DNA of 64,000 nucleotides from Rikenellaceae bacterium (GTDB lineage: Bacteria > Bacteroidota > Bacteroidia > Bacteroidales > Rikenellaceae). Where the stretch lies: positions 61,076 to 125,075 of the forward strand of contig JAGBFQ010000033.1 of NCBI GenBank assembly GCA_017936385.1, written 5' to 3'. Positions 17,867 to 25,772 of this stretch are shown here, one piece after another (the stretch's first letter is position 1; each line of letters opens with the position of its first letter). The notes below the pieces were generated by a model, which saw only the letters and a list, made by a program, of their open reading frames with translations, had not been told where the DNA came from and made no database searches. The position numbers and the translations under genes were made by a program.

Positions 17867-18487
17867 ATGAAAAAAATTATCCAAGTCCTTCTCGCAGTGG
17901 TTATCGTGGCACTGGGTTACTATGCAGTAGATATGGTATACTCGTCCATCCGCTTCCAGAATCAAACCGCCGCCCGCAAAGCAGTGGTTATCGAACGTAT
18001 CAAAGATATACGTTCTGCTCAACGCTCGTTCAAACAGGTGAACCAACGTTACACCTCGAGCTTCGACACACTCATCAGCTTCGTGCTCAATGACTCACTC
18101 GAGTTTGAGAAAAAACTCGGCTCGGCTGACGACTCGGTTGCAGTGGCCAAAGGTTTGGTGAAAACCGAGAAATTCAAAATGGCAGTTATTGACACCGTGT
18201 TCGGTGAGAAAAAACTTACCGTAGACCAAGTGCGCAACCTGCGTTACATCCCCTTCGCAGCCGAGGGAACCGAATTTATCATGGATGCCGGTATGTTTAC
18301 CACCGAGTCGAAGGTTATCGTGCCCGTGTTCGAGTGCAAGGCTCCCTATAAAACTTTCCTTGCAGACCTCGACCGCCAAGAGTTGATTAACCTCATCCAC
18401 GAGTGCAAAACCATCTTCGAGGTTTATCCCGGTGTTAAAGTGGGTGCTATGGACGCCGCTACCAACGATGCAGGTAACTGGGAGTAA
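17867..18487 (+). CDS. Membrane-anchored protein of unknown function
   Basis: A 206-aa protein I cannot name. One N-terminal hydrophobic helix (IIQVLLAVVIVALGYYAVDM) works as a signal anchor, and the rest is soluble, probably periplasmic. An amphipathic helix, RKAVVIERIKDIRSAQRSFKQ, follows the anchor, so the layout resembles pilin-like or pseudopilin proteins without a GFxxxE cleavage motif. The start at 17867 is the ATG immediately before the hydrophobic segment. The DUF3822 gene overlaps its 3' end, a gene order seen in other Bacteroidetes next to rsmD. Confidence 0.75.
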   Translation: MKKIIQVLLAVVIVALGYYAVDMVYSSIRFQNQTAARKAVVIERIKDIRSAQRSFKQVNQRYTSSFDTLISFVLNDSLEFEKKLGSADDSVAVAKGLVKTEKFKMAVIDTVFGEKKLTVDQVRNLRYIPFAAEGTEFIMDAGMFTTESKVIVPVFECKAPYKTFLADLDRQELINLIHECKTIFEVYPGVKVGAMDAATNDAGNWE

Positions 18488-19100
18488 TCGTACTGACGAA
18501 CAAACAAAGATTGTGTCCACCCGACTGCTGTTGAGTGGACACGATTTTCTTATGGCCGCCTCGGTCGTCAGTGAACATAAGGAGGGACAGGCCGAAGGAG
18601 AGGTGATTGACGCTACGGTGTGTTTCGATACGCCCAAAACGATGCTCGTACCCGAGGCTCTTTACTCGCCCGAGATGAACCGAGTTTACATGGCTGTCAA
18701 TGACCTGATGCTCGGTGATGACGAATGTGTTGTCGTGGCTTCCAAGGACGGAGTCGTGGCACTGACGGCTGTCGATAAACGTATCAATACACTGCTCTCG
18801 AATCTCGAAAATTGGACGGTGCGATATACCTCGCCTCTGCTCGAAGGGATTGTCGGCTACGCCCGAGCGGTGAGAATTACGCTGACCGACGAGAATAGCT
18901 ATGTCGTAGTAAGCGACCATGGTAGATTGCTCTATGCCGAGGCTTTTGCCACCACCGACCCTGATAACCTGCTCTTCGTGATGAATAAACTCCGTGAGGT
19001 GTTGTCGCTCAAGGGCTGTGAGGTGCGCGTAAGCGGGTCGGGTGCAAGCGCGACAGCCGAACGTCTGACCGAACTCTTTGCCGATTGTAAGGCGCTGTAA
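18468..19100 (+). CDS. DUF3822 family protein
   Basis: A 210-aa protein with no signal peptide. The alternating strand/helix pattern (KTMLVPEALYSPEMN, VYMAVNDLMLGDDECVVVASKDGVVALTAV, NSYVVVSDHGRLLYAEAFATTDPDNLLFVMNKLREVL) matches the DUF3822 family, which has an actin/ASKHA-like layout. Its role is unknown. The ATG at 18468 overlaps the preceding stop by 20 nt and is the most likely start; in-frame TTG codons near 18510 are alternatives. It is followed by rsmD, a conserved Bacteroidetes neighbour. Confidence 0.8.
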   Translation: MQVTGSNRTDEQTKIVSTRLLLSGHDFLMAASVVSEHKEGQAEGEVIDATVCFDTPKTMLVPEALYSPEMNRVYMAVNDLMLGDDECVVVASKDGVVALTAVDKRINTLLSNLENWTVRYTSPLLEGIVGYARAVRITLTDENSYVVVSDHGRLLYAEAFATTDPDNLLFVMNKLREVLSLKGCEVRVSGSGASATAERLTELFADCKAL

Positions 19101-19158
19101 CCTTTGTTGCGGTTAACCCGAGAGAGGGGGGGGGCTTATATATTATAATAATAGGTAT

Positions 19159-19695
19159 ATGCGAATAGTTAGCGGAAAATTCAAGGGGCGAATGTTGAAC
19201 CCGCCCCGCAATCTGAAGGCAAGACCGACAACGGACTTTGCCAAGGAGAATTTGTTTAATATCTTGTCGAACCGTATCGACCTCGAGGGTATAGATGTGC
19301 TGGACCTCTTTTCGGGAACCGGCTCCATTAGCTATGAGTTTGCGTCGAGAGGGGCGGCTAACGTCACCTCGGTCGAAATCAACCGCGTGCACCAAACATT
19401 CATCAAACGTACGGCAGTCGAACTTGGTTGTGCCGAGGTTATCCACTCGGTGAATGCCAATGTCTTTCTCTATTTGAAAAGTTGTTCAAAGCAGTATGAT
19501 GTCATCTTCTCGGACGCACCCTATGACTTGGAGGGTAGCGAACAGGTTATAGACCTGGTTCTGGAACGCGATTTGCTCAAGGAGGACGGCATGCTGATTT
19601 TCGAGCATTCCAAGGACCGTAGCTACGACTCGCACCCCAATTTTGTGGAGAAACGCAGCTATGGAAGTGTCCAATTCTCGTTTTTTTCAAAATAA
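19159..19695 (+). CDS. rsmD: 16S rRNA (guanine(966)-N2)-methyltransferase RsmD
   Basis: A 178-aa SAM-dependent methyltransferase acting on G966 of 16S rRNA. It has RIVSGKFKGRML at the N-terminus, RPTTDFAKENLFNIL, the SAM motif DLFSGTGSISYEFASRGA and the catalytic motif VIFSDAPYDL. Most RsmD proteins have D-P-P-Y/F here; this one has D-A-P-Y. The length is normal and the frame is intact. Confidence 0.93.
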   Translation: MRIVSGKFKGRMLNPPRNLKARPTTDFAKENLFNILSNRIDLEGIDVLDLFSGTGSISYEFASRGAANVTSVEINRVHQTFIKRTAVELGCAEVIHSVNANVFLYLKSCSKQYDVIFSDAPYDLEGSEQVIDLVLERDLLKEDGMLIFEHSKDRSYDSHPNFVEKRSYGSVQFSFFSK

Positions 19696-19717
19696 ACGCA
19701 AAAAAAACGAGAAAAAA

Positions 19718-19748
19718 TTTGGAATTAGTACTTTTTGTATTACCTTTG
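19718..19748 (+). promoter_or_regulatory. tRNA-Asp promoter
   Basis: TTTG (19718-19721), exactly 19 bp, TACCTTTG (19741-19748): a full match to the Bacteroidetes promoter consensus. Confidence 0.8.
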
Positions 19749-19787
19749 CACTCGCAATCGGGAATTGCAAAAGTTCATAAATATTTT

Positions 19788-19861
19788 GGTGCGTTAGTTC
19801 AGTTGGTTAGAATACATGCCTGTCACGCATGGGGTCACGGGTTCGAGTCCCGTACGCACCG
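19788..19861 (+). tRNA. tRNA-Asp (GTC)
   Basis: Cloverleaf with acceptor arms GGTGCGT/ACGCACC, anticodon loop CTGTCAC giving GTC, T-arm CGGGTTCGAGTCCCG and discriminator G. CCA is not encoded. Confidence 0.97.
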
Positions 19862-19999
19862 CACAAAGGACAATCCGTTGGGTTGTCCTTTTGTTTTTTT
19901 TGTAGATGTTGTTGGCGGTGGGGACGGGGGTGGGGGGGATTGTCCTTTTTTTTTGTTTGTTGTGCGTAGCAATGCTTGTGGAAACAAGTTTCCCCGCAT
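19843..19999 (+). repeat. Direct repeat including the tRNA-Asp 3' end, copy 1
   Basis: Begins in the T-loop of tRNA-Asp and runs about 157 bp. The first ~79 bp are identical to copy 2 (20132 onward). The rest differs only in the G-rich stretch. Confidence 0.85.
19865..19900 (+). terminator. tRNA-Asp terminator
   Basis: AAAGGACAA (19865-19873) pairs with TTGTCCTTT (19883-19891), followed by TG and a run of eight T. Confidence 0.85.
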
Positions 20000-20131
20000 T
20001 GCTATGCCCATCAAACCCAACCTGTCGGTTGTCGCGCGATGCGCACGGTACTCTTGAAGGGGTAGGGTTGCGAGGATATTTTATATTGAATTTGATAGGT
20101 ATTCTCGCTTCACCTCGCTTGCGCTCGGCGG

Positions 20132-20285
20132 TCGAGTCCCGTACGCACCGCACAAAGGACAATCCGTTGGGTTGTCCTTTTGTTTTTTTTGTAGATGTTG
20201 TTGGCGGTGGCGGTGGGGAGGGGGATTGTCCTTTTTTTTGTTTGATGTGCGTAGCAATGCTTGTGGAAACAAGTTTCCCCCGCAT
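20132..20285 (+). repeat. Direct repeat with truncated tRNA-Asp 3' end, copy 2
   Basis: Repeats TCGAGTCCCGTACGCACC (last ~18 nt of tRNA-Asp), the terminator (20154-20190) and the downstream sequence to GTGGAAACAAGTTTCC, 289 bp after copy 1. The remaining tRNA body is absent, so this is a tRNA-end remnant and not a gene. Confidence 0.85.
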
Positions 20286-20375
20286 ATAGCTCCACTCGCC
20301 AAGCAACCTTCGATTGAGTTTTTTCTGTTTGAAATATTTATTTGAATTAAAAATTGTATTTTATTGCGTAAAAAG

Positions 20376-20406
20376 TTTGTAAATATTCCGAAAAGTCGTA
20401 TCTTTG
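20376..20406 (+). promoter_or_regulatory. ncRNA promoter
   Basis: TTTG (20376-20379), exactly 19 bp, TATCTTTG (20399-20406): a full consensus match with no coding frame downstream. Confidence 0.8.
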
Positions 20407-20411
20407 TGTTG

Positions 20412-20562
20412 TGTAAGTTGTCACGCTCTTGAGGGGGCAAAGACTTGGACTACCTTTGAAACCCTCGGGCAACTTGCATAGACACTTTCGAGGGTGTCGC
20501 TCTATAGAGTGGGTTCCGAGCGAACCCGACGGCCATCTTGATTCCAAGGTGGCCGTCTTTTG
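20412..20562 (+). ncRNA. Structured non-coding RNA candidate
   Basis: About 150 nt between a consensus promoter and a strong terminator, without an ORF. Helices: GTAAGTTG (20413-20420)/CAACTTGC (20470-20477) enclosing GAGGG (20431-20435)/CCCTC (20462-20466) and CAAAG/CTTTG; a hairpin around GACACTT-TCGA-GGGTGTC; and GGGTTC (20511-20516)/GAACCC (20522-20527). The terminator stem pairs 20528-20540 with 20545-20557, followed by TTTT. It lacks the SRP RNA tip motif. 6S RNA or a Bacteroidales-specific RNA is possible; the class is not recognised. Confidence 0.7.
20528..20562 (+). terminator. ncRNA terminator
   Basis: A 13-bp stem (one wobble) with an ATTC loop followed by TTTTG. From here to 20960 the sequence is A+T-rich; I see no gene or RNA in those ~400 bp. 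Confidence 0.85.
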
Positions 20563-20955
20563 TTGCGTATATTGCTGATTGGTAGAGTTATACGTGTGGC
20601 TGCTCGATATGTTATATTCGTTGGTGCGGTTTGTATAATTTGTTGTATAATTGGCAGAATCTTTTGTTTGGGGGATTTATGTACGGAGTGGGGCGTCTGA
20701 ATAGGCGAGTTGGGTGATTTTTGGTTATTGTTGAAAATATTGTAATAAAGTGTATGTAATATACGGATTTGGGGCGTCGGGGCTCCAAGATAGAGTCGGA
20801 TGTTGTATGAGGAGAAGATACTTTGTTGGGAGAGTGCAATTTATTGCTGTGTGTCGGTGTTGTAAATATTCTTGAGGTGTTTGTGGGCAAAAGGCGTTGA
20901 ATCTCGACTATAGGGCGGAGTTTGCAAGAATTGATACGAAGTCCGGGGGCGATGT

Positions 20956-20991
20956 AAAAAGTGGGTGTCCAAACATTCGTTGGACACCCAC
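20956..20991 (-). terminator. Terminator of the coaD-DUF4369 operon
   Basis: GTGGGTGTCCAA (20961-20972) and TTGGACACCCAC (20980-20991) form a perfect 12-bp stem, followed on the minus strand by TTTTT. It lies 25 nt beyond the last gene of the operon. Confidence 0.8.
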
Positions 20992-21015
20992 AAGTGAGTT
21001 GACCTGAGGGCAGTG

Positions 21016-21642
21016 TTATTGATTCTGACGCTTTGCGGCGACGGCCTCCTCGACGTAGGGGTGGCGACGCATGGCGGGTGAGAATTCAGCCACAATGCTG
21101 TCGATTTGCTCCGCTGTGGCGCGGTGGATTCCCTCGTTGACGAACAGGTACACGCCGAAGATATTGTCCATATTGGCGCGTTGAACGGCCAAACCGAGCG
21201 AGTCAAAGGCGCGGAGCATATCTTCGCTGGGATTTGTTGTTGAGTCGGACGAGAACGTGTATCTCTTTTCAAGGGCCTGCATACGGACAAGGTATTCGTT
21301 GTAGGCGTCGTTCGACGGAGTGCCGAAAGCTACAATCTCGGGGCTCTGTTCGCTCAAGTGGCCAAACTTGATGCTACCCTGCTCGACGAAGAACGGACGA
21401 GAAATCAAGACGTAACCATCGCTGATACATGCCACGACGGGTTGGCGCATGCGTCCTTCGAAACGTACCACACCTTCGGAGTCGCTTGTGCTCTTCAGAT
21501 AGTAGTTGGTGGGTTGGCCGTTAGGGGTCAGGTAGAATGTGGCGTCAGGATAGTTGGTGTGAAACTCGACCTCGAAACGCAGCCCTCTGTCACATGCCGT
21601 AAGAGCCAATGCGCTCACCACGGCTATAATCAATCGTTTCAT
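21016..21642 (-). CDS. DUF4369-only lipoprotein
   Basis: A 208-aa lipoprotein (MKRLIIAVVSALALTAC, Cys17). The body resembles the N-terminal DUF4369 region of the neighbouring TlpA-like protein: FEVEFHTNYPDATFYL, GVVRFEGRMRQPVVACIS, a helical middle (FGTPSNDAYNEYLVRMQALEKRY) and SIVAEFSPAMRRHPYVEEAVAA. The thioredoxin domain is absent; the protein simply ends after the helical region. It starts 6 nt after the tlpA-like gene and looks like a truncated duplicate of it. Confidence 0.8.
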   Translation of the reverse strand: MKRLIIAVVSALALTACDRGLRFEVEFHTNYPDATFYLTPNGQPTNYYLKSTSDSEGVVRFEGRMRQPVVACISDGYVLISRPFFVEQGSIKFGHLSEQSPEIVAFGTPSNDAYNEYLVRMQALEKRYTFSSDSTTNPSEDMLRAFDSLGLAVQRANMDNIFGVYLFVNEGIHRATAEQIDSIVAEFSPAMRRHPYVEEAVAAKRQNQ

Positions 21643-21648
21643 CTTGCG

Positions 21649-22653
21649 TTACTTGATGTATTTGGCTACGGCCTCTTTGAGTGCTTTGCCGCGCAGGTTC
21701 TTCTCTACGATGGTGCCGTCGGGGGCTACCAGATAGTTGGTCGGAATCGAGCGTACCTTGTAGAGTTGCACCACGGGCGACTCCCAAGCCTGCAAGTCCG
21801 ATGCGTGCACCCAAGGCATGGCAGCAGCAGCTTGGTTCCACTTTGCGGTGTCGTTGTCGAGCGACACACCCAGAATTTCGAAGCCTTTACCGCCGAAGCT
21901 CTTGTAGGTGTCAATCAGGTGGGGAACCTCGTTCATGCAGGGACCGCACCAGCTTGCCCAAAAGTCAATCAGCACGTAGTTGCCCTTGGCCAGCAGACTC
22001 GATACACTAACCTCGCCGCCTTTGATTGCGGGCAATGTGAAGTCGATGTATTTGTCGCCCACCTCGAGGCTTTCGAACGCTTTGAGTTGCTCTTTGAGGT
22101 CTTTGATGTAGGGGTGCTCCTGCATCTTGTCCGAGAATTTGGCCACCGCAGCGCGAACCTCGTCGATGCTCATCTCGTTGAGGGTTTGGCTCAGCAGCGC
22201 CACACCTGCGAAGTTGTCGGTGTTGGCGTCAAACGTGCTGTCGATGATGGGTCTGAACGACTCTTGAATCTTGCGGCGCTCTTCGTCGGTGGTGCCCTCG
22301 TCGTGGTAACGATTTACGAGTTCCGAGAGTTGACGGCCAAGGCGTCCAATCACATCATTCGAGATGGTGCCGCTCACGCCCTCGTCGGTAACCAGAATCT
22401 CGCCCGGCTCAACGACAAATTGTGCAACCGGTTCGCGGTTGATATCCAGCAGCAGAGCAAATCTCGGTTGTTCAATCTCGCCTTTGAAAGTTACTTTACC
22501 GTCTTTAGCATTTTCGACAACCTCGGTGGTGTCGATGCGCAGTACCACGGCTCCTTCAAGACCTGTTCTGTCGCACTTGATGGTATAGCCGTTGGGCGAG
22601 GTGCATGACACGACGCCGGCAGCGGCCATGAGGAATAAAAACATTTTTTTCAT
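21649..22653 (-). CDS. TlpA-like thiol-disulfide lipoprotein (DUF4369 + thioredoxin)
   Basis: A 334-aa lipoprotein (AAAGVVSC, Cys17) with an N-terminal DUF4369 beta domain (~22-110), a helical linker (~110-195) and a C-terminal AhpC/TSA-type thioredoxin domain with the active site WCGPC (235-239) and cis-Pro region RSIPTNYLV. It is expected to act on protein disulfides in the periplasm or outer membrane. It lies in an operon after ruvC (24-nt gap) and before the DUF4369-only paralogue. Confidence 0.9.
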   Translation of the reverse strand: MKKMFLFLMAAAGVVSCTSPNGYTIKCDRTGLEGAVVLRIDTTEVVENAKDGKVTFKGEIEQPRFALLLDINREPVAQFVVEPGEILVTDEGVSGTISNDVIGRLGRQLSELVNRYHDEGTTDEERRKIQESFRPIIDSTFDANTDNFAGVALLSQTLNEMSIDEVRAAVAKFSDKMQEHPYIKDLKEQLKAFESLEVGDKYIDFTLPAIKGGEVSVSSLLAKGNYVLIDFWASWCGPCMNEVPHLIDTYKSFGGKGFEILGVSLDNDTAKWNQAAAAMPWVHASDLQAWESPVVQLYKVRSIPTNYLVAPDGTIVEKNLRGKALKEAVAKYIK

Positions 22654-22677
22654 CTTTTCTTACGTATTTTTATTGTG

Positions 22678-23280
22678 TTACTTTTTCTTGGTTTGTTTGA
22701 TTTCGCGGTCGGGATGCGAGGCGACAAAACTCTCCCACGAAGTGCTTGCCTTGCGACTTCGGCGCACCCCCGAGGTCTTTATTCCACCGAGCGGGCTGTT
22801 GGTGGCAAAGTGGTGGCACAGCGCAACCGCCATGCCGTCCGTTGCGTCCAAGCGTTTTGTCGCGTAGTCGATACCTAACATTGAGCGCAGGAGTGCCGCA
22901 ACCTGCTCCTTGGGAGCACTACCTCGGCCCGTAATTGCCTGTTTAACGCGACTCGGGGCGTATTCGAATACCTGTTTGTCATGGCTCAGTGCGGCAGCCA
23001 TGGCGACTCCCTGGGCGCGTCCCAACTTGAGCATACTCTGCACGTTTTCGCCAAAGAAGGGCGACTCCAGCGCCACTTCGTCGGGGTTGTACTCCTCGAC
23101 CAGAGCCGAAACGCGCTCAAAGATATAGGCGAGTTTGCGATACGGGTCCGAAATCTTGTGTAGGTCGATGTCGCCCAACACTACCGGTTTGGGTTTGCCG
23201 CCCTCGATGGCCAGCACGCCATAACCCATGTAGTTGGTTCCCGGGTCGATGCCCATGATTATTTTGGACTCGGTGCTCAC
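22678..23280 (-). CDS. ruvC: Holliday junction resolvase RuvC
   Basis: RuvC cuts Holliday junctions after RuvAB branch migration. The 200-aa product has the first catalytic Asp in IMGIDPGTNYMGYGV (Asp12), the Glu in EVALESPFF, the GAPKEQV-like stretch GRGSAPKEQVAALL, and the paired Asp/His in RLDATDGMAVALCHH. A basic C-terminal tail (GVRRSRKAS, then DREIKQTKKK) extends it beyond the ~170-aa core. It is far from ruvB (1.6 kb). Confidence 0.95.
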   Translation of the reverse strand: MSTESKIIMGIDPGTNYMGYGVLAIEGGKPKPVVLGDIDLHKISDPYRKLAYIFERVSALVEEYNPDEVALESPFFGENVQSMLKLGRAQGVAMAAALSHDKQVFEYAPSRVKQAITGRGSAPKEQVAALLRSMLGIDYATKRLDATDGMAVALCHHFATNSPLGGIKTSGVRRSRKASTSWESFVASHPDREIKQTKKK

Positions 23281-23289
23281 TGTTCAGTT

Positions 23290-24318
23290 CTACTCTTTGT
23301 CGGCAAGTTTCTTCTCCAGCTCGCGCAGACGACGCTCCATCTCGGGCAGGCGCATGTAGTGCGCTTGCAGGCGGAAGTGCTGCATGCGGGGCAGCAGAGG
23401 CACACCCATCATAACTGCGCCATCGGGCACATCGGACGAAATTCCGCTTTTGGCTCCCGTTTTAACGCCATCGCCCACGGTGATATGACCAGCAACACCC
23501 GTTTGACCGCCAAACATACAGTTCGAACCTATCTTGCCCGAACCTGCAAAACCTGTCTGTGCTGCCGCAACGGTGTTCTGTCCAATCACCACGTTGTGAC
23601 CCACCTGAACCTGGTTGTCGAGTTTGGTGCCTTTGCCTATCACGGTCGAACCCATTGTTGCGCGGTCGACGCAGGTGTTGGCTCCGATTTCGACGTTATC
23701 CTCCAGCACGACATTGCCGATTTGGGGAATCTTGCCAAAGGTGCCATCCTCCTGCGGCGCGAAACCGAAACCGTCGGCTCCAATCACCGCTCCAGAGTGC
23801 AACACGCAACCATCGCCCAAGCGGCAGTCGTGATAGACCACGGCATTGGGATGCAGTGTACAGCCCTTGCCAATTTTCACGCCCTTACCAACGTAGGCAT
23901 TAGGGTAAATCAGCGAGCCGTCGCCCACCTCGGCACCCTTCTCAATCACTGCAAAGGGACCAACATAGCAACCTTCGCCCACTTTGGCCTCGGGGTCGAT
24001 GTGAGCCTTGTCGCTGATACCCGACGGGCGTGCGATGGTCGACTCGTAGATTTCGAGCAGTTTGGCAAAGCCTGCGTAGGGGTTCTCGACCCTTACAAGC
24101 GTAGCCTTGACGGGTTGTTGCAGCGCCAAATCCTCGGCAACAATCACCACGCTCGATTCGGTAGTGTAGAGGTATTGTTCGTATTTGGGATTGGCCAAAA
24201 AAGACAGGGCGCCCGTAGTGCCCTCTTCGATTTTGGCAAAGGTCGAAACCTCCGCTGCGGGGTCACCCTCGACCCTGCCGCCGAGGACTCCGGCCAACAT
24301 TTCAGCTGTGATTTTCAT
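23290..24318 (-). CDS. lpxD: UDP-3-O-acylglucosamine N-acyltransferase LpxD
   Basis: LpxD adds the N-linked hydroxyacyl chain in lipid A synthesis. The 342-aa product has the uridine-binding N-terminal domain (~1-100), a long left-handed beta helix of hexapeptide repeats (GEGCYVGPFAVIEKGAEVG through ITVGDGVKTGAKSGI), the catalytic-type His region LHSGAVIGADGFGFAP and GHNVVIG, and a C-terminal helix (MRLPEMERRLRELEKKLADKE). It sits between coaD and ruvC with short gaps. Confidence 0.95.
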   Translation of the reverse strand: MKITAEMLAGVLGGRVEGDPAAEVSTFAKIEEGTTGALSFLANPKYEQYLYTTESSVVIVAEDLALQQPVKATLVRVENPYAGFAKLLEIYESTIARPSGISDKAHIDPEAKVGEGCYVGPFAVIEKGAEVGDGSLIYPNAYVGKGVKIGKGCTLHPNAVVYHDCRLGDGCVLHSGAVIGADGFGFAPQEDGTFGKIPQIGNVVLEDNVEIGANTCVDRATMGSTVIGKGTKLDNQVQVGHNVVIGQNTVAAAQTGFAGSGKIGSNCMFGGQTGVAGHITVGDGVKTGAKSGISSDVPDGAVMMGVPLLPRMQHFRLQAHYMRLPEMERRLRELEKKLADKE

Positions 24319-24333
24319 TAGGTGAAGTGATTT

Positions 24334-24828
24334 TTATAGGTTGTTTAAGTACTCTTTTATATCAATGCCCCGGGGCATGAACTTCGACACGTCGCCGCCG
24401 AAACGCAACAGCTCGCGTACAACGCTCGACGAGACAATCTCCAACTCCGAACGAGTGCACATCATCAGAGTCTCGACTTCGGGCGCAACCTCGGCGTTGA
24501 CCATGGCGTTCGTGCGCTCCATTTCGAAGTCGACGCCTCCGCGCACACCGCGCACAATCCAGCGGGCCCCCACTCGACGGCACTCGTCGACGGTGAGTCC
24601 TTCGTAACGGCTGACTTCGACACGAGGTTCGTTGCAGAATACGCGCTCGATGAGTCGCACACGTTGTTCGGTGGCCATCAGTCCGTGTTTCGAGGGGTTG
24701 ACGCCCACGGCCACCACCACGCGGTCGAACAGTTGCAAGGCGCGTCGCACGATGTCTTCGTGACCTGCGGTGAAGGGGTCGAACGAGCCCGGGAACAGGG
24801 CTACCTTCGGAGCTTGTTGATTACTCAT
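24334..24828 (-). CDS. coaD: Phosphopantetheine adenylyltransferase
   Basis: CoaD makes dephospho-CoA from 4'-phosphopantetheine and ATP. The 164-aa product has the nucleotidyltransferase signature GSFDPFTAGH (14-23), VNPSKHGLMATEQRVRLIE, ARWIVRGVRGGVDFEMERTNAMVN and the C-terminal ISSSxVRELLRFGGDVSKFMP-type motif (IVSSSVVREL). It is first in the coaD-lpxD-ruvC-tlpA-like-DUF4369 operon. Confidence 0.95.
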   Translation of the reverse strand: MSNQQAPKVALFPGSFDPFTAGHEDIVRRALQLFDRVVVAVGVNPSKHGLMATEQRVRLIERVFCNEPRVEVSRYEGLTVDECRRVGARWIVRGVRGGVDFEMERTNAMVNAEVAPEVETLMMCTRSELEIVSSSVVRELLRFGGDVSKFMPRGIDIKEYLNNL

Positions 24829-24885
24829 TGGGGTAATGGATTTTTCAAAGGTGTAAAGATAGATTTTTTTTCCGAGAAACCGCCC

Positions 24886-25557
24886 CTATTTTATAGAATT
24901 CATGCGAATACTTGCCTTGACGAAGGCTATGGCGCGGATTTTCGATAGTTCGACATCCTTGTCGGCGTGGTGCGGGTTTTGGCTGACGAGTTTCACACAA
25001 CCCGGACGCTCGGACTTCTGGATGTATTTGACGGTTATGTACTCCTCGCCGTCGATGTCGATACTGAGCAGGTACATGTCGCCCCAAAAAATGTCACTCA
25101 TGTCGTGTAACTGCTTGTAAAGCACGATGTCGCCGCTCTTCAGCAGTGGATACATCGAGTCGCCGACAATGTAAATAGCTCCGTCGCACTTGGGCAGGTT
25201 GGGGATGGTGATGTAGTCGATGGGTTTCTGCTCTGCGTGGTCGACAAACAGAGGTACCAGACCGGCCGTTCCCTCGATATCGTAGAGGGGGACGCTCTGT
25301 CGAGGCAGTGTGTTGTCGGTGCGGAGGGTGAAGGATTGATAGGCGTGTTGGTCGTTGAACATGTCGCCCTTGCCAAAGTCCAGCCAATCGGGATTGATGT
25401 TCAGTTCTTGAACCAAAATATTCTTATTGCGTTCCGACAGGGCTGTTTTGCCCGTCTCAATCATTGATAATGCGCTCTTGCCGATTCCGAGTTTGCGGGC
25501 CAGCATCTCTTGCGTCAGTCCCAACTCCTTGCGTATCAATCTTAATCGGTTTGTCAT
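24886..25557 (-). CDS. Phage-type repressor: XRE HTH + S24 LexA-like peptidase
   Basis: A 223-aa CI/LexA-like repressor. The N-terminal HTH is RKELGLTQEMLARKLGIGKSALSMIETGK (~10-37). The C-terminal S24 domain keeps a full self-cleavage set: Ala98-Gly99 in EGTAGLVPL, catalytic Ser134 in VGDSMYPLL and Lys177 in YITVKYI. This predicts RecA-stimulated autocleavage in the SOS response. It is divergent from a 97-aa gene and the terminase, with an A+T-rich operator region between. It is probably the master switch of a prophage remnant. Confidence 0.88.
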   Translation of the reverse strand: MTNRLRLIRKELGLTQEMLARKLGIGKSALSMIETGKTALSERNKNILVQELNINPDWLDFGKGDMFNDQHAYQSFTLRTDNTLPRQSVPLYDIEGTAGLVPLFVDHAEQKPIDYITIPNLPKCDGAIYIVGDSMYPLLKSGDIVLYKQLHDMSDIFWGDMYLLSIDIDGEEYITVKYIQKSERPGCVKLVSQNPHHADKDVELSKIRAIAFVKASIRMNSIK

Positions 25558-25772
25558 GGTGGACTATAAATTTATTTTATAATTTTTTTGGACTATGTGA
25601 AGTATAAAATTCAGTTTTTGAACATATCTTTGCAGTGCGATTCAATAACTGAACTTAAACGCTACAAAGATACAAATTTTGATTTTGATTTCACGCAAAG
25701 AAATCAAAAATTGTATAAAAAATTCAATCATTGACTCAATTATTTTTGCCACCAACAAAACTTCGACCCGCT
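25558..25772. promoter_or_regulatory. Divergent A+T-rich control region of the repressor/terminase module
   Basis: Contains TATCTTTG on the plus strand (25625-25632), TATCTTTG on the minus strand (25671-25664) and TATTTTTG (25741-25748) before the 97-aa gene. TTCAGTT near 25610 and AACTGAA near 25647 form a spaced inverted repeat that could be an operator for the repressor. Confidence 0.5.

Noticed and set aside
20612..20890. 92-codon minus-strand frame rich in Pro, Thr and Ser
   Set aside because: Low-complexity translation of A+T-rich non-coding DNA with no promoter or homologue-like features.
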